Shown one piece after another: positions 6,815 to 14,883 of a stretch of DNA of 30,605 nt. Source of the stretch: DAOVRL01 sp023128595 (GTDB taxonomy: Bacteria > Planctomycetota > Phycisphaerae > Sedimentisphaerales > Anaerobacaceae); assembly GCA_030628155.1 (NCBI GenBank), contig DAOVRL010000032.1, positions 1-30,605 on the forward strand, given 5' to 3'. The notes beneath the pieces were generated by a model. That model was not told where the DNA came from. It was given only the letters and a program-made list of their open reading frames with translations, and ran no database searches. The translations under genes were made by a program, and so were the position numbers. Within the stretch, counting starts at the first letter, position 1. Each line of letters begins with the position of its first letter.

Positions 6815-9193
6815 TTGTTGTTGGAAAAATCAGAAAACACGCCTTGGAAACGCAGGGAAAGGTACTTTGTCTGTCTGGTCTGGCTGATGACGGCGGTTAT
6901 TTCGTCTTGTGCGTGTGCGTTTGCGTCCCGGGCGGTCGTCCTGGACCCCTGTGAAACCACCGGTGAAGTTGGTGAATCCGAAGCAGTTGAGCCCAGTACG
7001 GTTGAGAGAGTCTGCGGGCTGATTTACCAGGGCGAGTTTGCTAGTGCCGGGCAGCTCATAGCCAAGTCGGGCGGCGACGAGCATCCTCGGGCCCGGTTTT
7101 TGTCGGAATTGGCCGAGATCGTGCGGGAATACGAGGACATCAGCAAGCGGCGTCAGTCGGCCCGCGAAGCTGCGTACAAGGAGCAATTGGCCGAGTTAGA
7201 GAAGTTTCGCAACGGAGCGGATGCAAATGGGGCCCCGGCCACAGGTGCCGGGGCTAATCGTGGCGGGGATGCGAATGACGTGGACCCGAACGATGCAAAC
7301 GACGTTTCTCTCGTGCTCTCGGTAGTCGCCAGGGTCCGTGAGTTCGCGGACGATGCGCGGAAAGAGCGGCTCCTTGACGACGAGTTCGTTAAGCAGACGA
7401 TCCAGAGAGCGGTGGACAGGGCCGCCGGGTTCGAGACGGAGGGCAAGTGGCTTGAGGCATACACAAGCTGCTACTATTGGCTGGAGGTGATTGACCCCAA
7501 CAACGAGGCGTATTCGGATTATGCCGAGCAACTTCTGGAGAAGGCCCAGATCGCCGCTTCGTTCGAGGACAGTCCCTGTGAGACCAGCAAGGAGCGTTAT
7601 GAAGGGATAAAGAAGGAGATGTTTGTCCGTGCGATTCATGCGCTGAGCGTGAATTACGTAAGCCTTATCGACTACGGCGAGATGGCGACCAAGGCGGTTA
7701 ATCGCTGTAAATTGCTGGCCGAAGTGATGGGCAAGCGGGCGGAGTTCGTTGTTCGTTGTTCGTTGTTGAGTGTGGATTCGAAGAAAGAATCGGATGAGGG
7801 TGAGAAAGGGTCTGAGTTCATTGTTCATAGTTCATTTTCGCCTGCGGACAAGCAGAAGCTGACGGCCTGGCTGGTGGCCTTAGCGGCAGTGGAGGATGAG
7901 ATGAAGGACGCGCCCACAGGGTTCAACAAGGGCAATTTTATGGAGGTTTTCGACAGGGTCCTTACGCTGAACACGAGTATTGCAGAGTTGCCCGAGCCGG
8001 TGCTGATCGCCCAGTTTTCCGAGGCGGCGTTGTCGGCCCTTGATCCCTATACTGTTATGGTTTGGCCCAAGCAGGTGCAGGATTTCGAGAAGATGATGAC
8101 CAATGAGTTTACCGGTATTGGCATAGAGATCTCGAAGCGCCAGGGCTTGTTGACTGTGGCAAGCCTTCTTCCTGATACGCCGGCGTACAATTCCGGGCTT
8201 GACGCGGGCGACGTTATAGAGAAGGTGAACGGGGTCGAGACCAAGGATATGACTCTTATCTGTGCGGTCCACAAGATTACCGGGCCCAAGGGCACGGAGG
8301 TTTTGCTGACGATAAAGCGACCCGGCGAGGAGAAGACCAAGGATATTACGATTACGCGGGACAGGATAAAAGTTCCAACGATTCGCGGCTGGCGAAGAAC
8401 CGAGGCGGGTAAATGGCTGCATATCGTTGACGAGAAGAATAAGATCGGTTATGTGCGGCTGACCAGTTTTTCGGGACAGAGCGCTTCAGGCCTGGAAAAT
8501 ATCCTGCTTGAGCTCGAGTCGGAAGGGCTGGAGGGGCTGATTTTGGATTTGCGGTTTAATACCGGCGGGCTCTTGGAGAGTGCGGTTGCAGTGGCCGACA
8601 AGTTTCTCGACGGGGGTTTGATAGTCAAGACGCAGCCCGGTCCGGGGTTTGGCAAGTGGCCGTCGTATTCCACGGCGCACAAGAGCAAGACGCATCCGAA
8701 TTATCCGCTTGTGATATTGATGAACTCCAGCTCGGCCAGTGCTTCGGAGATCGTATCGGGGGCGTTGGCGGACGAAGGGCATAAGCGGGCGATTTTGGTG
8801 GGGGCCAGGACCCACGGCAAAGGCAGTGTGCAGGGTATAACTCACTATCCCGGCGGGGGTGCGCAGCTTAAATACACGATGGCGTATTATCATTTACCTT
8901 CCAGCCAAAGGGTCGAAAGCCGGGACGCAATGGAGAAGCAGGGCAGGACGGATTGGGGTATTGGGCCGAATGTCGAGGTCAAGCTTAGAAGCGATGAGCT
9001 TAAAGAAATGATTGACACGCAGAGGGACAACGACGTGCTGGTTCAGGCCGGGCGCAACGGCGTCGGCCCGGAACTGAAGAAGCACACAATCAAAGAGACC
9101 CTCGCGGCTGACCCGCAATTAGCGGTTGGTTTTCTGGTTGTTAAGAGCAAATTGATTCAAGCCCGGGCGTCTGCCGCGGCCGAGCAGAATTGA
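6815..9193 (+). CDS. Carboxyl-terminal processing protease (S41 family) with PDZ domain and long N-terminal region
   Basis: This is an exported serine protease of the Ctp/Tsp family, which trims or degrades envelope proteins. After an N-terminal hydrophobic segment (YFVCLVWLMTAVISSCACAF) comes an unusual helical region of about 370 residues with an Asp/Asn-rich linker (DANDVDPNDANDVS). A PDZ domain follows at about 430-515 (FTGIGIEISKR, then SGLDAGDVIEKVNG). The catalytic part has LILDLRFNTGGLLESAV, the serine motif SSSASASEI (638-646) and lysine K669 in THGKGSVQ. At 792 aa it is longer than most bacterial Ctp proteases. The start is inferred as TTG 6815 because AAGGAG (6802-6807) lies seven bases before it. 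A repeat-like stretch at 7742-7836 is translated in frame just before the PDZ half. Which substrate it cleaves cannot be told. Confidence 0.9.
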   Translation: MLLEKSENTPWKRRERYFVCLVWLMTAVISSCACAFASRAVVLDPCETTGEVGESEAVEPSTVERVCGLIYQGEFASAGQLIAKSGGDEHPRARFLSELAEIVREYEDISKRRQSAREAAYKEQLAELEKFRNGADANGAPATGAGANRGGDANDVDPNDANDVSLVLSVVARVREFADDARKERLLDDEFVKQTIQRAVDRAAGFETEGKWLEAYTSCYYWLEVIDPNNEAYSDYAEQLLEKAQIAASFEDSPCETSKERYEGIKKEMFVRAIHALSVNYVSLIDYGEMATKAVNRCKLLAEVMGKRAEFVVRCSLLSVDSKKESDEGEKGSEFIVHSSFSPADKQKLTAWLVALAAVEDEMKDAPTGFNKGNFMEVFDRVLTLNTSIAELPEPVLIAQFSEAALSALDPYTVMVWPKQVQDFEKMMTNEFTGIGIEISKRQGLLTVASLLPDTPAYNSGLDAGDVIEKVNGVETKDMTLICAVHKITGPKGTEVLLTIKRPGEEKTKDITITRDRIKVPTIRGWRRTEAGKWLHIVDEKNKIGYVRLTSFSGQSASGLENILLELESEGLEGLILDLRFNTGGLLESAVAVADKFLDGGLIVKTQPGPGFGKWPSYSTAHKSKTHPNYPLVILMNSSSASASEIVSGALADEGHKRAILVGARTHGKGSVQGITHYPGGGAQLKYTMAYYHLPSSQRVESRDAMEKQGRTDWGIGPNVEVKLRSDELKEMIDTQRDNDVLVQAGRNGVGPELKKHTIKETLAADPQLAVGFLVVKSKLIQARASAAAEQN
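7742..7836 (+). repeat. Repeat-derived insertion inside the S41 protease coding region
   Basis: GTTCGTT units are tandemly repeated at 7742-7765, and a related GTTCATTGTTCATAGTTCATT stretch (one base short) lies at 7814-7836. The two share the GAGTTC(G/A)TTGTTC core. Between them the protein becomes low-complexity and charged (DSKKESDEGEKGSE), between two helical segments. It reads as an interspersed repeat that landed in frame. Confidence 0.5.
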
Positions 9194-9246
9194 CTCTTGG
9201 CTTTAGAAGTGCGTGGACCAGGTTACAGGCTTAATGATGTGCGAGT

Positions 9247-10716
9247 ATGGTAGAAAAAAGGGAAATTTCCGGCGGGGCGGACAAGTTTGAGCGGCAAAGG
9301 CGGGAGAAGCTCTGCCTGATCAGGGAATTGGGCGTTGACCCTTATGGGGGCAGATATGAGGGGGCCGAGCCGGCGGCCCAGGTCAAGGGCAGGTTCAAGG
9401 ACGACGACGAGACTCAACAGGCCAAATGTGCCGGCAGGATCGTATTGCTGCGAGACATTGGCAAGCTGATTTTTATTACTCTGCGCGACCGCAGCGGGAC
9501 CATTCAGGTCGGCTTGAGCAAGAAGCTCTTGGGTGAGAGCTGGAAGCTGGCCAAACTGCTCGATCTTGGGGATATAATCGGCGCCGGCGGTCAGTTGGGC
9601 AAGACCAGGACGGGGGAGATTACTATATGGGTCGCCGGGGACGGTTTGACACTTCTGAGCAAATGTCTGCGTCAGCCGCCTGAGAAATTTCACGGCTTAG
9701 CGGACGTTGACCAGCGTTACAGGCAGAGGTACGTGGACTTGTGGGCGAATCCCGAAGTGATGGGGCGATTCAAGAATCGCAGTGCGATCATCGGCACGAT
9801 TCGTGAGTATCTGACGTCGAGGGGCTTTTTTGAAGTTGAGACGCCGATGATGCAGACGATCGCCGGCGGCGCGGCGGCCAAACCGTTCGTGACGCATCAT
9901 AACAGTCTGGATATGGATTTGTTCCTGCGGATTTCGCCGGAGCTGTTTCTCAAACGGCTGCTCGTCGGCGGGATGGAACGGGTCTTTGAGGTGAACCGGA
10001 ATTTCCGCAACGAAGGGCTCAGCAGACAGCATAACCCGGAATTTACGATGTTAGAGGTGTATCAGGCTTACGGCGATTACAACGTGATGATGGATTTGAC
10101 CGAGGAGCTGATAGGGCTTTGCGTGGAGAAATACTGCCAGGGCGAGCAGGTTGCGTTCGGGGATGTTACGATTGATTTGGAGCCGCCCTGGCGGCGGGCC
10201 ACATACGCGGAGCTGCTGAAAGAATACGCCGGCTGTGACATCGACGACATAAAGGCTGTAAGAGCGAAAGCGAAGGCCCTTGAGTTAGAGCAGGAGGATA
10301 TGGACGATGTGGTGGTTGTGAACGAGGTTTTTGAGGCCGCCGTAGAGGATAATCTGGTTGCGCCGATGTTCGTGATTGATTATCCGGCGCCGTTATGTCC
10401 ACTGACGAAGCGCAAGAAAGGCGATCCGCGATACGCCGAGCGGTTTGAGCTGTATATCGCGGGTATGGAGCTGGCCAATGCGTACACGGAGCTGAATGAC
10501 CCGGCCGTGCAGGAAGAGAACTTTCAGATTCAGCTTCGCGGCCAGGAAGATACAATGGCGAAGATGGACAGGGATTTTATAGCGGCGTTGAAATACGGGA
10601 TGCCACCGGCCGGCGGATTAGGGATCGGAATCGACAGGCTCATAATGGTCCTGACCGGCGCCTCGACCATTCGCGACGTTGTGCTCTTTCCTCTTCTTAG
10701 GCCTGCAAAAGATTAG
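9247..10716 (+). CDS. lysS: Lysyl-tRNA synthetase, class II
   Basis: It charges tRNA-Lys with lysine in the cytosol. An N-terminal OB-fold anticodon-binding domain (about 55-150, with AGRIVLLRDIGKLIFITLRD) precedes the class II catalytic core. Motif 1 is FFEVETPMM, motif 2 runs from about 253 (FRNEGLSRQHNPEFTMLE), and motif 3 is GGLGIGIDRL (456-465). The length, 489 aa, is typical of LysS. No strong ribosome-binding site is seen before the ATG; the start is kept because the preceding bases do not extend the conserved N terminus. It lies 53 bp after the protease and 48 bp before the LolC-like permease on the same strand, so transcription may be shared. Confidence 0.96.
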   Translation: MVEKREISGGADKFERQRREKLCLIRELGVDPYGGRYEGAEPAAQVKGRFKDDDETQQAKCAGRIVLLRDIGKLIFITLRDRSGTIQVGLSKKLLGESWKLAKLLDLGDIIGAGGQLGKTRTGEITIWVAGDGLTLLSKCLRQPPEKFHGLADVDQRYRQRYVDLWANPEVMGRFKNRSAIIGTIREYLTSRGFFEVETPMMQTIAGGAAAKPFVTHHNSLDMDLFLRISPELFLKRLLVGGMERVFEVNRNFRNEGLSRQHNPEFTMLEVYQAYGDYNVMMDLTEELIGLCVEKYCQGEQVAFGDVTIDLEPPWRRATYAELLKEYAGCDIDDIKAVRAKAKALELEQEDMDDVVVVNEVFEAAVEDNLVAPMFVIDYPAPLCPLTKRKKGDPRYAERFELYIAGMELANAYTELNDPAVQEENFQIQLRGQEDTMAKMDRDFIAALKYGMPPAGGLGIGIDRLIMVLTGASTIRDVVLFPLLRPAKD

Positions 10717-10723
10717 AACCGAA

Positions 10724-10742
10724 CCCCACGTAAAACGTGGGG
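10724..10742. repeat. Short perfect hairpin between lysS and the permease
   Basis: CCCCACGT (10724-10731) and ACGTGGGG (10735-10742) form an 8-bp stem with a three-base loop. No run of T follows, so it is not a classic terminator; it may be a short interspersed palindrome or an mRNA processing or stability site. Confidence 0.55.
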
Positions 10743-10764
10743 CTAAATACTAACGACCGATACG

Positions 10765-12114
10765 ATGTTGAAACTATTTTTGTGGCTGCGATATCTACGC
10801 AAGAGGAAGATAGTATTTCTAAGTATTGCGGCGGTGGCGCTGTCTGTGTCGCTGTTAGTGGTTGTTTCCAGTCTGTTTACCGGCTTCATCGATGCGTATG
10901 AGCGAAGCGCGGTTGAGACGATAGGTGATATTGTCCTGACGTCGCCCACCAGGTTTTCAAAATATCCACAGTTTACAGAGCGTCTGGAGCGATTGGGTGC
11001 GGTGGAGGCTGCGACGGCGACGCTGTCGTCTCAAGGCCTGCTGCATCTTGGCAGGGGCAACGTTCGTGCGGTGAACGTCTGGGGGATTGATCCCGGGCGG
11101 CGTGCGAAGGTGACCGGCTACAAGGACTCGCTGCTTGAACAAAAAGACTCGCCCGGCGTCCCGTCTTTAGAAGTAGTCGGGGATCCGGAAAGAACCGGCG
11201 GATTTGTGGGGATCGCGGTGGTGACCGAGCCCGACGAAAAGACGGATGAATATGATCTGGACGCGGTCAGGGAAATGGTCGGCGAGGAGGTTGCTCTTAC
11301 CACAGGCTCGGTAGCCGAGCAGGAGGGTTCTTCACCAGGTGATGCGGGCACGCGATTCAAAAGAAAGACCTTCAAGTTTACGGTAGTGGATGTTGTTTTC
11401 ACGGGTGTTTATGATCTCGACAAGAGGCTCGTTTATCTGCCGATAAAACGACTGCAGGAGATTCTGTATCCCGGCGAAGGCGCGGTTGCCGACCAGATAC
11501 AAATCAAGTTAGCGGCCGGGACCGATGCGGAATCGGCTGTGGTGCAGATTCGCGGCGCCTGGGAGGGATTTATTGACGAGCAGCTTGATGGGGACCCATA
11601 TCTTAAGGGATATGCCGATATCGAGACGGCCAAACAGATGCAGAGCCGATATGTGGCCGAGATACGAAAACAGATGGGGGTCCTGCTGCTGATATTTGGT
11701 GTCGTCAGCTTCAGCGTGGTGGTGCTCGTATTCTGCATATTTTACATGATAGTGACGACAAAACGCAGGGACATTGCAATAATCAAGAGCTGCGGGACAG
11801 CGAGCGGTTCGGTCGGCTGGATTTTTGTAGGGTTCGGGGTCTGTGTCGGGGTAATTGGGTCGGGTATCGGATCTGTTCTGGGATACTTTATCACCAGGAA
11901 CGTCAATACGATTGAGAATTGGATAAGGATAATCTTCGGGCTTAAATTGTGGAAGAGCAGTGTGTATATGTTCAGCAAGATACCTAACGAAGTCAATTGG
12001 CTGTGGGCTTTGCCTATCGTATTGTGTGCTATTGGAGCTGCTGCGGTGGGGACTTTGATACCTGCGATAGTCGCAGCCCGCACAAGGCCGGTGGAGATTC
12101 TCAGGTACGAATAA
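10765..12114 (+). CDS. LolC/LolE-type lipoprotein-release ABC permease (first copy)
   Basis: This is an inner-membrane FtsX/MacB-fold permease that, with the LolD-like ATPase, would extract lipoproteins for transfer to the outer membrane. TM1 is at about 17-40 (IVFLSIAAVALSVSLLVVV) and a periplasmic domain of about 265 residues follows (ETIGDIVLTSP, then WGIDPGRRAKVTGY). TM2-TM4 lie at about 306-332, 347-375 and 412-434. It ends ARTRPVEILRYE, the family's usual tail. Its 449 aa is somewhat longer than the usual LolC or LolE (about 400-415). The second permease, 298 bp downstream, shares the GIDP motif but is otherwise divergent, so a LolC-LolE heterodimer is likely; which is which cannot be decided. 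MacB-like export is the alternative. Confidence 0.85.
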   Translation: MLKLFLWLRYLRKRKIVFLSIAAVALSVSLLVVVSSLFTGFIDAYERSAVETIGDIVLTSPTRFSKYPQFTERLERLGAVEAATATLSSQGLLHLGRGNVRAVNVWGIDPGRRAKVTGYKDSLLEQKDSPGVPSLEVVGDPERTGGFVGIAVVTEPDEKTDEYDLDAVREMVGEEVALTTGSVAEQEGSSPGDAGTRFKRKTFKFTVVDVVFTGVYDLDKRLVYLPIKRLQEILYPGEGAVADQIQIKLAAGTDAESAVVQIRGAWEGFIDEQLDGDPYLKGYADIETAKQMQSRYVAEIRKQMGVLLLIFGVVSFSVVVLVFCIFYMIVTTKRRDIAIIKSCGTASGSVGWIFVGFGVCVGVIGSGIGSVLGYFITRNVNTIENWIRIIFGLKLWKSSVYMFSKIPNEVNWLWALPIVLCAIGAAAVGTLIPAIVAARTRPVEILRYE

Positions 12115-12138
12115 CGGATGATGAATGTCGGAGTTTTT

Positions 12139-12161
12139 GTAATCCACCAGTGGTGGGTTAC
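12139..12161. repeat. Palindromic hairpin downstream of the first permease
   Basis: GTAATCCACCA and TGGTGGGTTAC pair as an 11-bp stem (one G-U) around a single central base. It lies 24 bases after the permease stop. There is no T-run, so it is better read as a short interspersed palindrome than as a terminator. Confidence 0.5.
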
Positions 12162-12178
12162 TCCTGATTCGATGGGTT

Positions 12179-12319
12179 GTCATTGCGAGGCCTGAAAGGC
12201 CGTGGCAATCTCCGCCGTTCGAGCGACAGAGATTGCTTCGCTTCGCTCCTAAGAAAATAGAGGGTTTTTACAGGCCAGGGGTGGAGATTGCCGCAGTCGC
12301 TTCGCTCCTTCGCAATGAC
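12179..12319. repeat. Interspersed palindromic repeat, composite copy
   Basis: It begins GTCATTGCGAGG and ends TTCGCAATGAC, with GGCAATCTC and GAGATTGC words inside. A second right end, GCTCGCAATGAC, lies at 12368-12379. The same words build the clean 83-bp copy at 29738-29820. The copy here looks rearranged or doubled (GAGATTGC at about 12229-12236 and again near 12283-12290). It fills most of the 298-bp gap between the two permeases. Confidence 0.8.
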
Positions 12320-12412
12320 GGAATTGGGCGTTTTTCTTTTATATGCATCCTGAGAATCAGGTCAGGTGCTCGCAATGACAACGTGCATTGTATATCTTAC
12401 AGAGTAGTACGT

Positions 12413-13927
12413 ATGTATAAAGTTATTTTGGCAATGCGGTACTTATTGAAACGGCGTATCACTTATTTCGCCGTGCTGGCGGTTGCGCTTTGTGTCTTTA
12501 TTGTGGTTGTTGTGATGACGGTGATGACGGGCCTTGTGGGCGATTTCAAGCAGAAGAACCACAATTTTGTGGGGGACTGTGTTGTCGGGACGGAATCTTT
12601 GGTCGGATTTGCGTACTATGAGGATTTTGTGAAGGTACTGGAGGGCAGTGAGTTGGTTGGCAGTGTCTCGGAGGTCATAAAGAGCTACGCTCTTTTGAGT
12701 CCCCGCGGCCGAGACCTGAACGTCGGCGTCGAGATTATGGGTATTGACCCTGCAAGGCACAGCCGGGCTACAGGTTTTGGTAAAACACTGCATTACACGA
12801 GGAACGAAGCTCTCCGCCGGGAAATCAAGGCCGCATCGGACATTGACCACGAGAAGCTCGCTGCCGAAGGAGACATCGACCTTGAAGGGATTCACTCTTT
12901 TCTGAACGGCGATACCACGCTGGAGGCAGAGAGCATTGATGCAATAGCGGAGCATCTTGGCGTTCAGATAGACGTATCCAGGGCGTTTGAGCCGAGCTAT
13001 GACCCGAATCTTCCGGGTTGTGTGCTGGGTATTGATTTGGCTCTGCAGCGTGATTCCAAGAGCCGGTATTCGTATGACGCCAATCCTTCGCGGATAGGCT
13101 TTTCGATAACTTGTTTTCCTCTGACGTCGCGAGGTGCACTGGCCGGGGCCGGTGCGGTGCCGGTCAACACGAAGACTTTCCACTACAGCGACCATTCGCA
13201 CAGCGGTTTGGCGAGGGTGGACAGCTCGCTGATCTATTTGTCTTTCGAGTGGGCCCAGGAGCTTTGCGGGATGGCCGGGGCGGTCAAGAGGGTCAACGCT
13301 ATTCATGTGAAGTTCAAGCCGGATGTCGAGCTGGAGGCCGGGTGTGAGGCGGTTGGGCGGCTGTGGAAGAAATTCAAGGAGGGAAAGGCCGATGAAAAAC
13401 AAGCGTACTTACTGGATACGGTGAGCGTGCGGGACTGGAAGGGTCATAGGCGTACGTTCATCGCGGCGATGGAAAAGGAACAAACGATGATGACCGCTAT
13501 GTTTGGCTTTGTGGGGATTACGACGGTTTTTATCATCTTTGTCGTTTTCTATATGCTGATCAGCCACAAGAGCAAGGACATCGGGGTATTGAAAAGTATA
13601 GGTGTTTCCAACGCAGATATTATCGAACTATTTGCGGGTTTTGCTTTTTTGGTGGGTCTGTTGGGCTCTTTGATCGGTTTGTCCGGCGGCTGTTACTTCC
13701 TGGAAAAGATAAACCGGATAGAAGACTGGCTTTTCGAGCAATTTCATTTTCAGTTGTGGGACCGGACGATTTACGCTATAGGTGAGATTCCCAGCGAGGT
13801 GAGCCCGAAAGTTCTGGCAGTGATAGTTGTCTCTGCGATAGCGGCGTGCCTTGTGGGAGCATTAGTGCCGAGCTGGCAGGCGGCGAGATCGAGACCGGTA
13901 GAGGCTTTGCAGGTGAACCAATTATGA
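12413..13927 (+). CDS. LolC/LolE-type permease (second copy) carrying an XRE-like segment in its periplasmic loop
   Basis: This is the partner FtsX/MacB-fold permease, 504 aa. TM1 is at about 17-38 (AVLAVALCVFIVVVVMTVM). The predicted periplasmic domain runs to about 360, and TM2-TM4 lie at about 363-384, 404-430 and 466-485; it ends in AARSRPVEALQVNQL. Residues 134-186 match the helix-turn-helix consensus of XRE/Cro regulators without gaps (LA at 149-150, FLNG at 163-166, IAEHLGV at 178-184), which is unexpected on the outer face of the membrane. I start at ATG 12413, because the longer open frame (from 12233) is made of interspersed repeat. The LolD-like gene overlaps its stop by four bases (ATGA), so the two are translationally coupled. 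The permease call is firm; the direction of transport and LolE identity are inferred. Confidence 0.85.
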   Translation: MYKVILAMRYLLKRRITYFAVLAVALCVFIVVVVMTVMTGLVGDFKQKNHNFVGDCVVGTESLVGFAYYEDFVKVLEGSELVGSVSEVIKSYALLSPRGRDLNVGVEIMGIDPARHSRATGFGKTLHYTRNEALRREIKAASDIDHEKLAAEGDIDLEGIHSFLNGDTTLEAESIDAIAEHLGVQIDVSRAFEPSYDPNLPGCVLGIDLALQRDSKSRYSYDANPSRIGFSITCFPLTSRGALAGAGAVPVNTKTFHYSDHSHSGLARVDSSLIYLSFEWAQELCGMAGAVKRVNAIHVKFKPDVELEAGCEAVGRLWKKFKEGKADEKQAYLLDTVSVRDWKGHRRTFIAAMEKEQTMMTAMFGFVGITTVFIIFVVFYMLISHKSKDIGVLKSIGVSNADIIELFAGFAFLVGLLGSLIGLSGGCYFLEKINRIEDWLFEQFHFQLWDRTIYAIGEIPSEVSPKVLAVIVVSAIAACLVGALVPSWQAARSRPVEALQVNQL

Positions 13928-14622
13928 GTAAGGACGATTTCATAATAAGGGCCGATGGGCTTTATAAGTCGTACAGGATGGGGGCAACACAGGTCAACGT
14001 CCTCAAGGGTCTCGATTTGGCTGTGGAAAGGGGGGAGTTTGTGGCGATAATCGGGGCCTCGGGCAGCGGCAAGAGTACGCTTCTGCACATATTGGGCGCG
14101 TTGGACAAGCCGAACAGGGGTGTTGTCGAATTCGAGGGAAGGGATTTAGACAAGCAGAGCGGGCGCGAGCTGAACAGATTTCGCAACAAGATGGTGGGAT
14201 TTGTTTTTCAGTTCTATCATTTATTGGACGAATTAAATGTGTTGGAGAACGTTTTTCTGCCGGCGATGGCCTCGAAGAGCGTTGTTGGCTGGTTTGGGTG
14301 CCGAAAGTGGGCGAAGAATCGGGCCGGTGAATTGCTTGTGCGGCTGGGGCTTGGAGAAAGGGCCGGGCACAAGCCGTATCAGCTCTCCGGCGGGGAAAGG
14401 CAGAGGGTGGCTATCGCCAGGGCGTTGATGAATGAGCCGAGGCTGCTTCTGGCCGATGAGCCGACAGGAAATCTTGACTCTGCGACAGGAAATGGTATTT
14501 TAGACACCCTTGAAGAATTGAACAGGGCCGGCCAGACGGTAGTGATGGTAACGCACGATGAGCGGATTGCCCGAAGGGCCGGCCGGATAATTATATTGGC
14601 CGACGGCAAAATAAGGACTTAG
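13924..14622 (+). CDS. lolD: LolD-like lipoprotein-export ABC ATPase
   Basis: This is the cytosolic ATPase subunit for the two permeases upstream; hydrolysis drives lipoprotein release. Visible are Walker A GASGSGKST (44-52), the Q-loop (FVFQFYHLLDELNVLENV, Q96), signature LSGGERQRVAIARAL (154-168), Walker B LLLADEPTGNLD (174-185) and the switch histidine H211 in MVTHDER. The 232 aa length is typical of the LolD/MacB class. The start ATG at 13924 overlaps the permease stop as ATGA, indicating coupled translation. Homologous ATPases of the FtsE and MacB type share these motifs, so the name rests on the operon. Confidence 0.9.
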   Translation: MSKDDFIIRADGLYKSYRMGATQVNVLKGLDLAVERGEFVAIIGASGSGKSTLLHILGALDKPNRGVVEFEGRDLDKQSGRELNRFRNKMVGFVFQFYHLLDELNVLENVFLPAMASKSVVGWFGCRKWAKNRAGELLVRLGLGERAGHKPYQLSGGERQRVAIARALMNEPRLLLADEPTGNLDSATGNGILDTLEELNRAGQTVVMVTHDERIARRAGRIIILADGKIRT

Positions 14623-14652
14623 CGGCCGGCAGATAGGAGACAACTTTCTTCT

Positions 14653-14847
14653 GTCATTCCTGCGAAAGCAGGGTACGTGTTTAGCCAGACGACAGACTCA
14701 GTGGCTTGCTGCGAGGGCACGGGTTTGAAGGGCGTGAAACCACGGCCAAGATGGCCGTGCCACGATCAAATTGGCCCCGGCTAAACACGTACAAAGCAGG
14801 AATCCGGCAAATAGGAGTAGAATAGACTCCCGCTTGCGCGGGATGAC
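14653..14847. repeat. Interspersed palindromic repeat, split by a nested insertion
   Basis: The outer parts read GTCATTCCTGCGAAAGCAGG (left, from 14653) and, after the insertion, AATCC...CGCTTGCGCGGGATGAC (right, to 14847). GTCATTCCTGCG and CGCGGGATGAC are imperfect inverted complements, so the undisturbed repeat would be a hairpin of about 67 bp. It occupies the gap between lolD and the aminotransferase. Confidence 0.75.
14673..14792. mobile_element. 120-bp nonautonomous element with 14-bp TIRs and 8-bp target duplication
   Basis: GTACGTGTTTAGCC (14673-14686) and GGCTAAACACGTAC (14779-14792) are perfect terminal inverted repeats. AAAGCAGG is duplicated directly outside (14665-14672 and 14793-14800). 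There is no coding capacity. It contains a hairpin (14741-14748 with 14752-14759) of the family also seen at 22000. The insertion splits the surrounding palindromic repeat, so it is the younger event. An 8-bp duplication is used by several IS families, and I cannot name the parent. Confidence 0.82.
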
Positions 14848-14883
14848 ACGAACGTTACGAAATGCGATGTACGAGGATTTCCT

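Noticed and set aside
7742..7836. Possible CRISPR-like array
   Set aside because: Units are 7-8 bases without spacers of constant length, and no cas genes are present.
10724..10742. Terminator after lysS
   Set aside because: Stem is good but followed by CTAAATAC rather than a T-run, and a co-directional gene starts 22 bases later.
12233..12412. N-terminal extension of the second permease
   Set aside because: The extra 60 codons are translated interspersed repeat; the conserved permease start is the ATG at 12413.
12443..13402. 319-codon minus-strand open frame opposite the second permease
   Set aside because: Antisense to a permease with clear TM and tail motifs; composition is that of a reverse-frame shadow.
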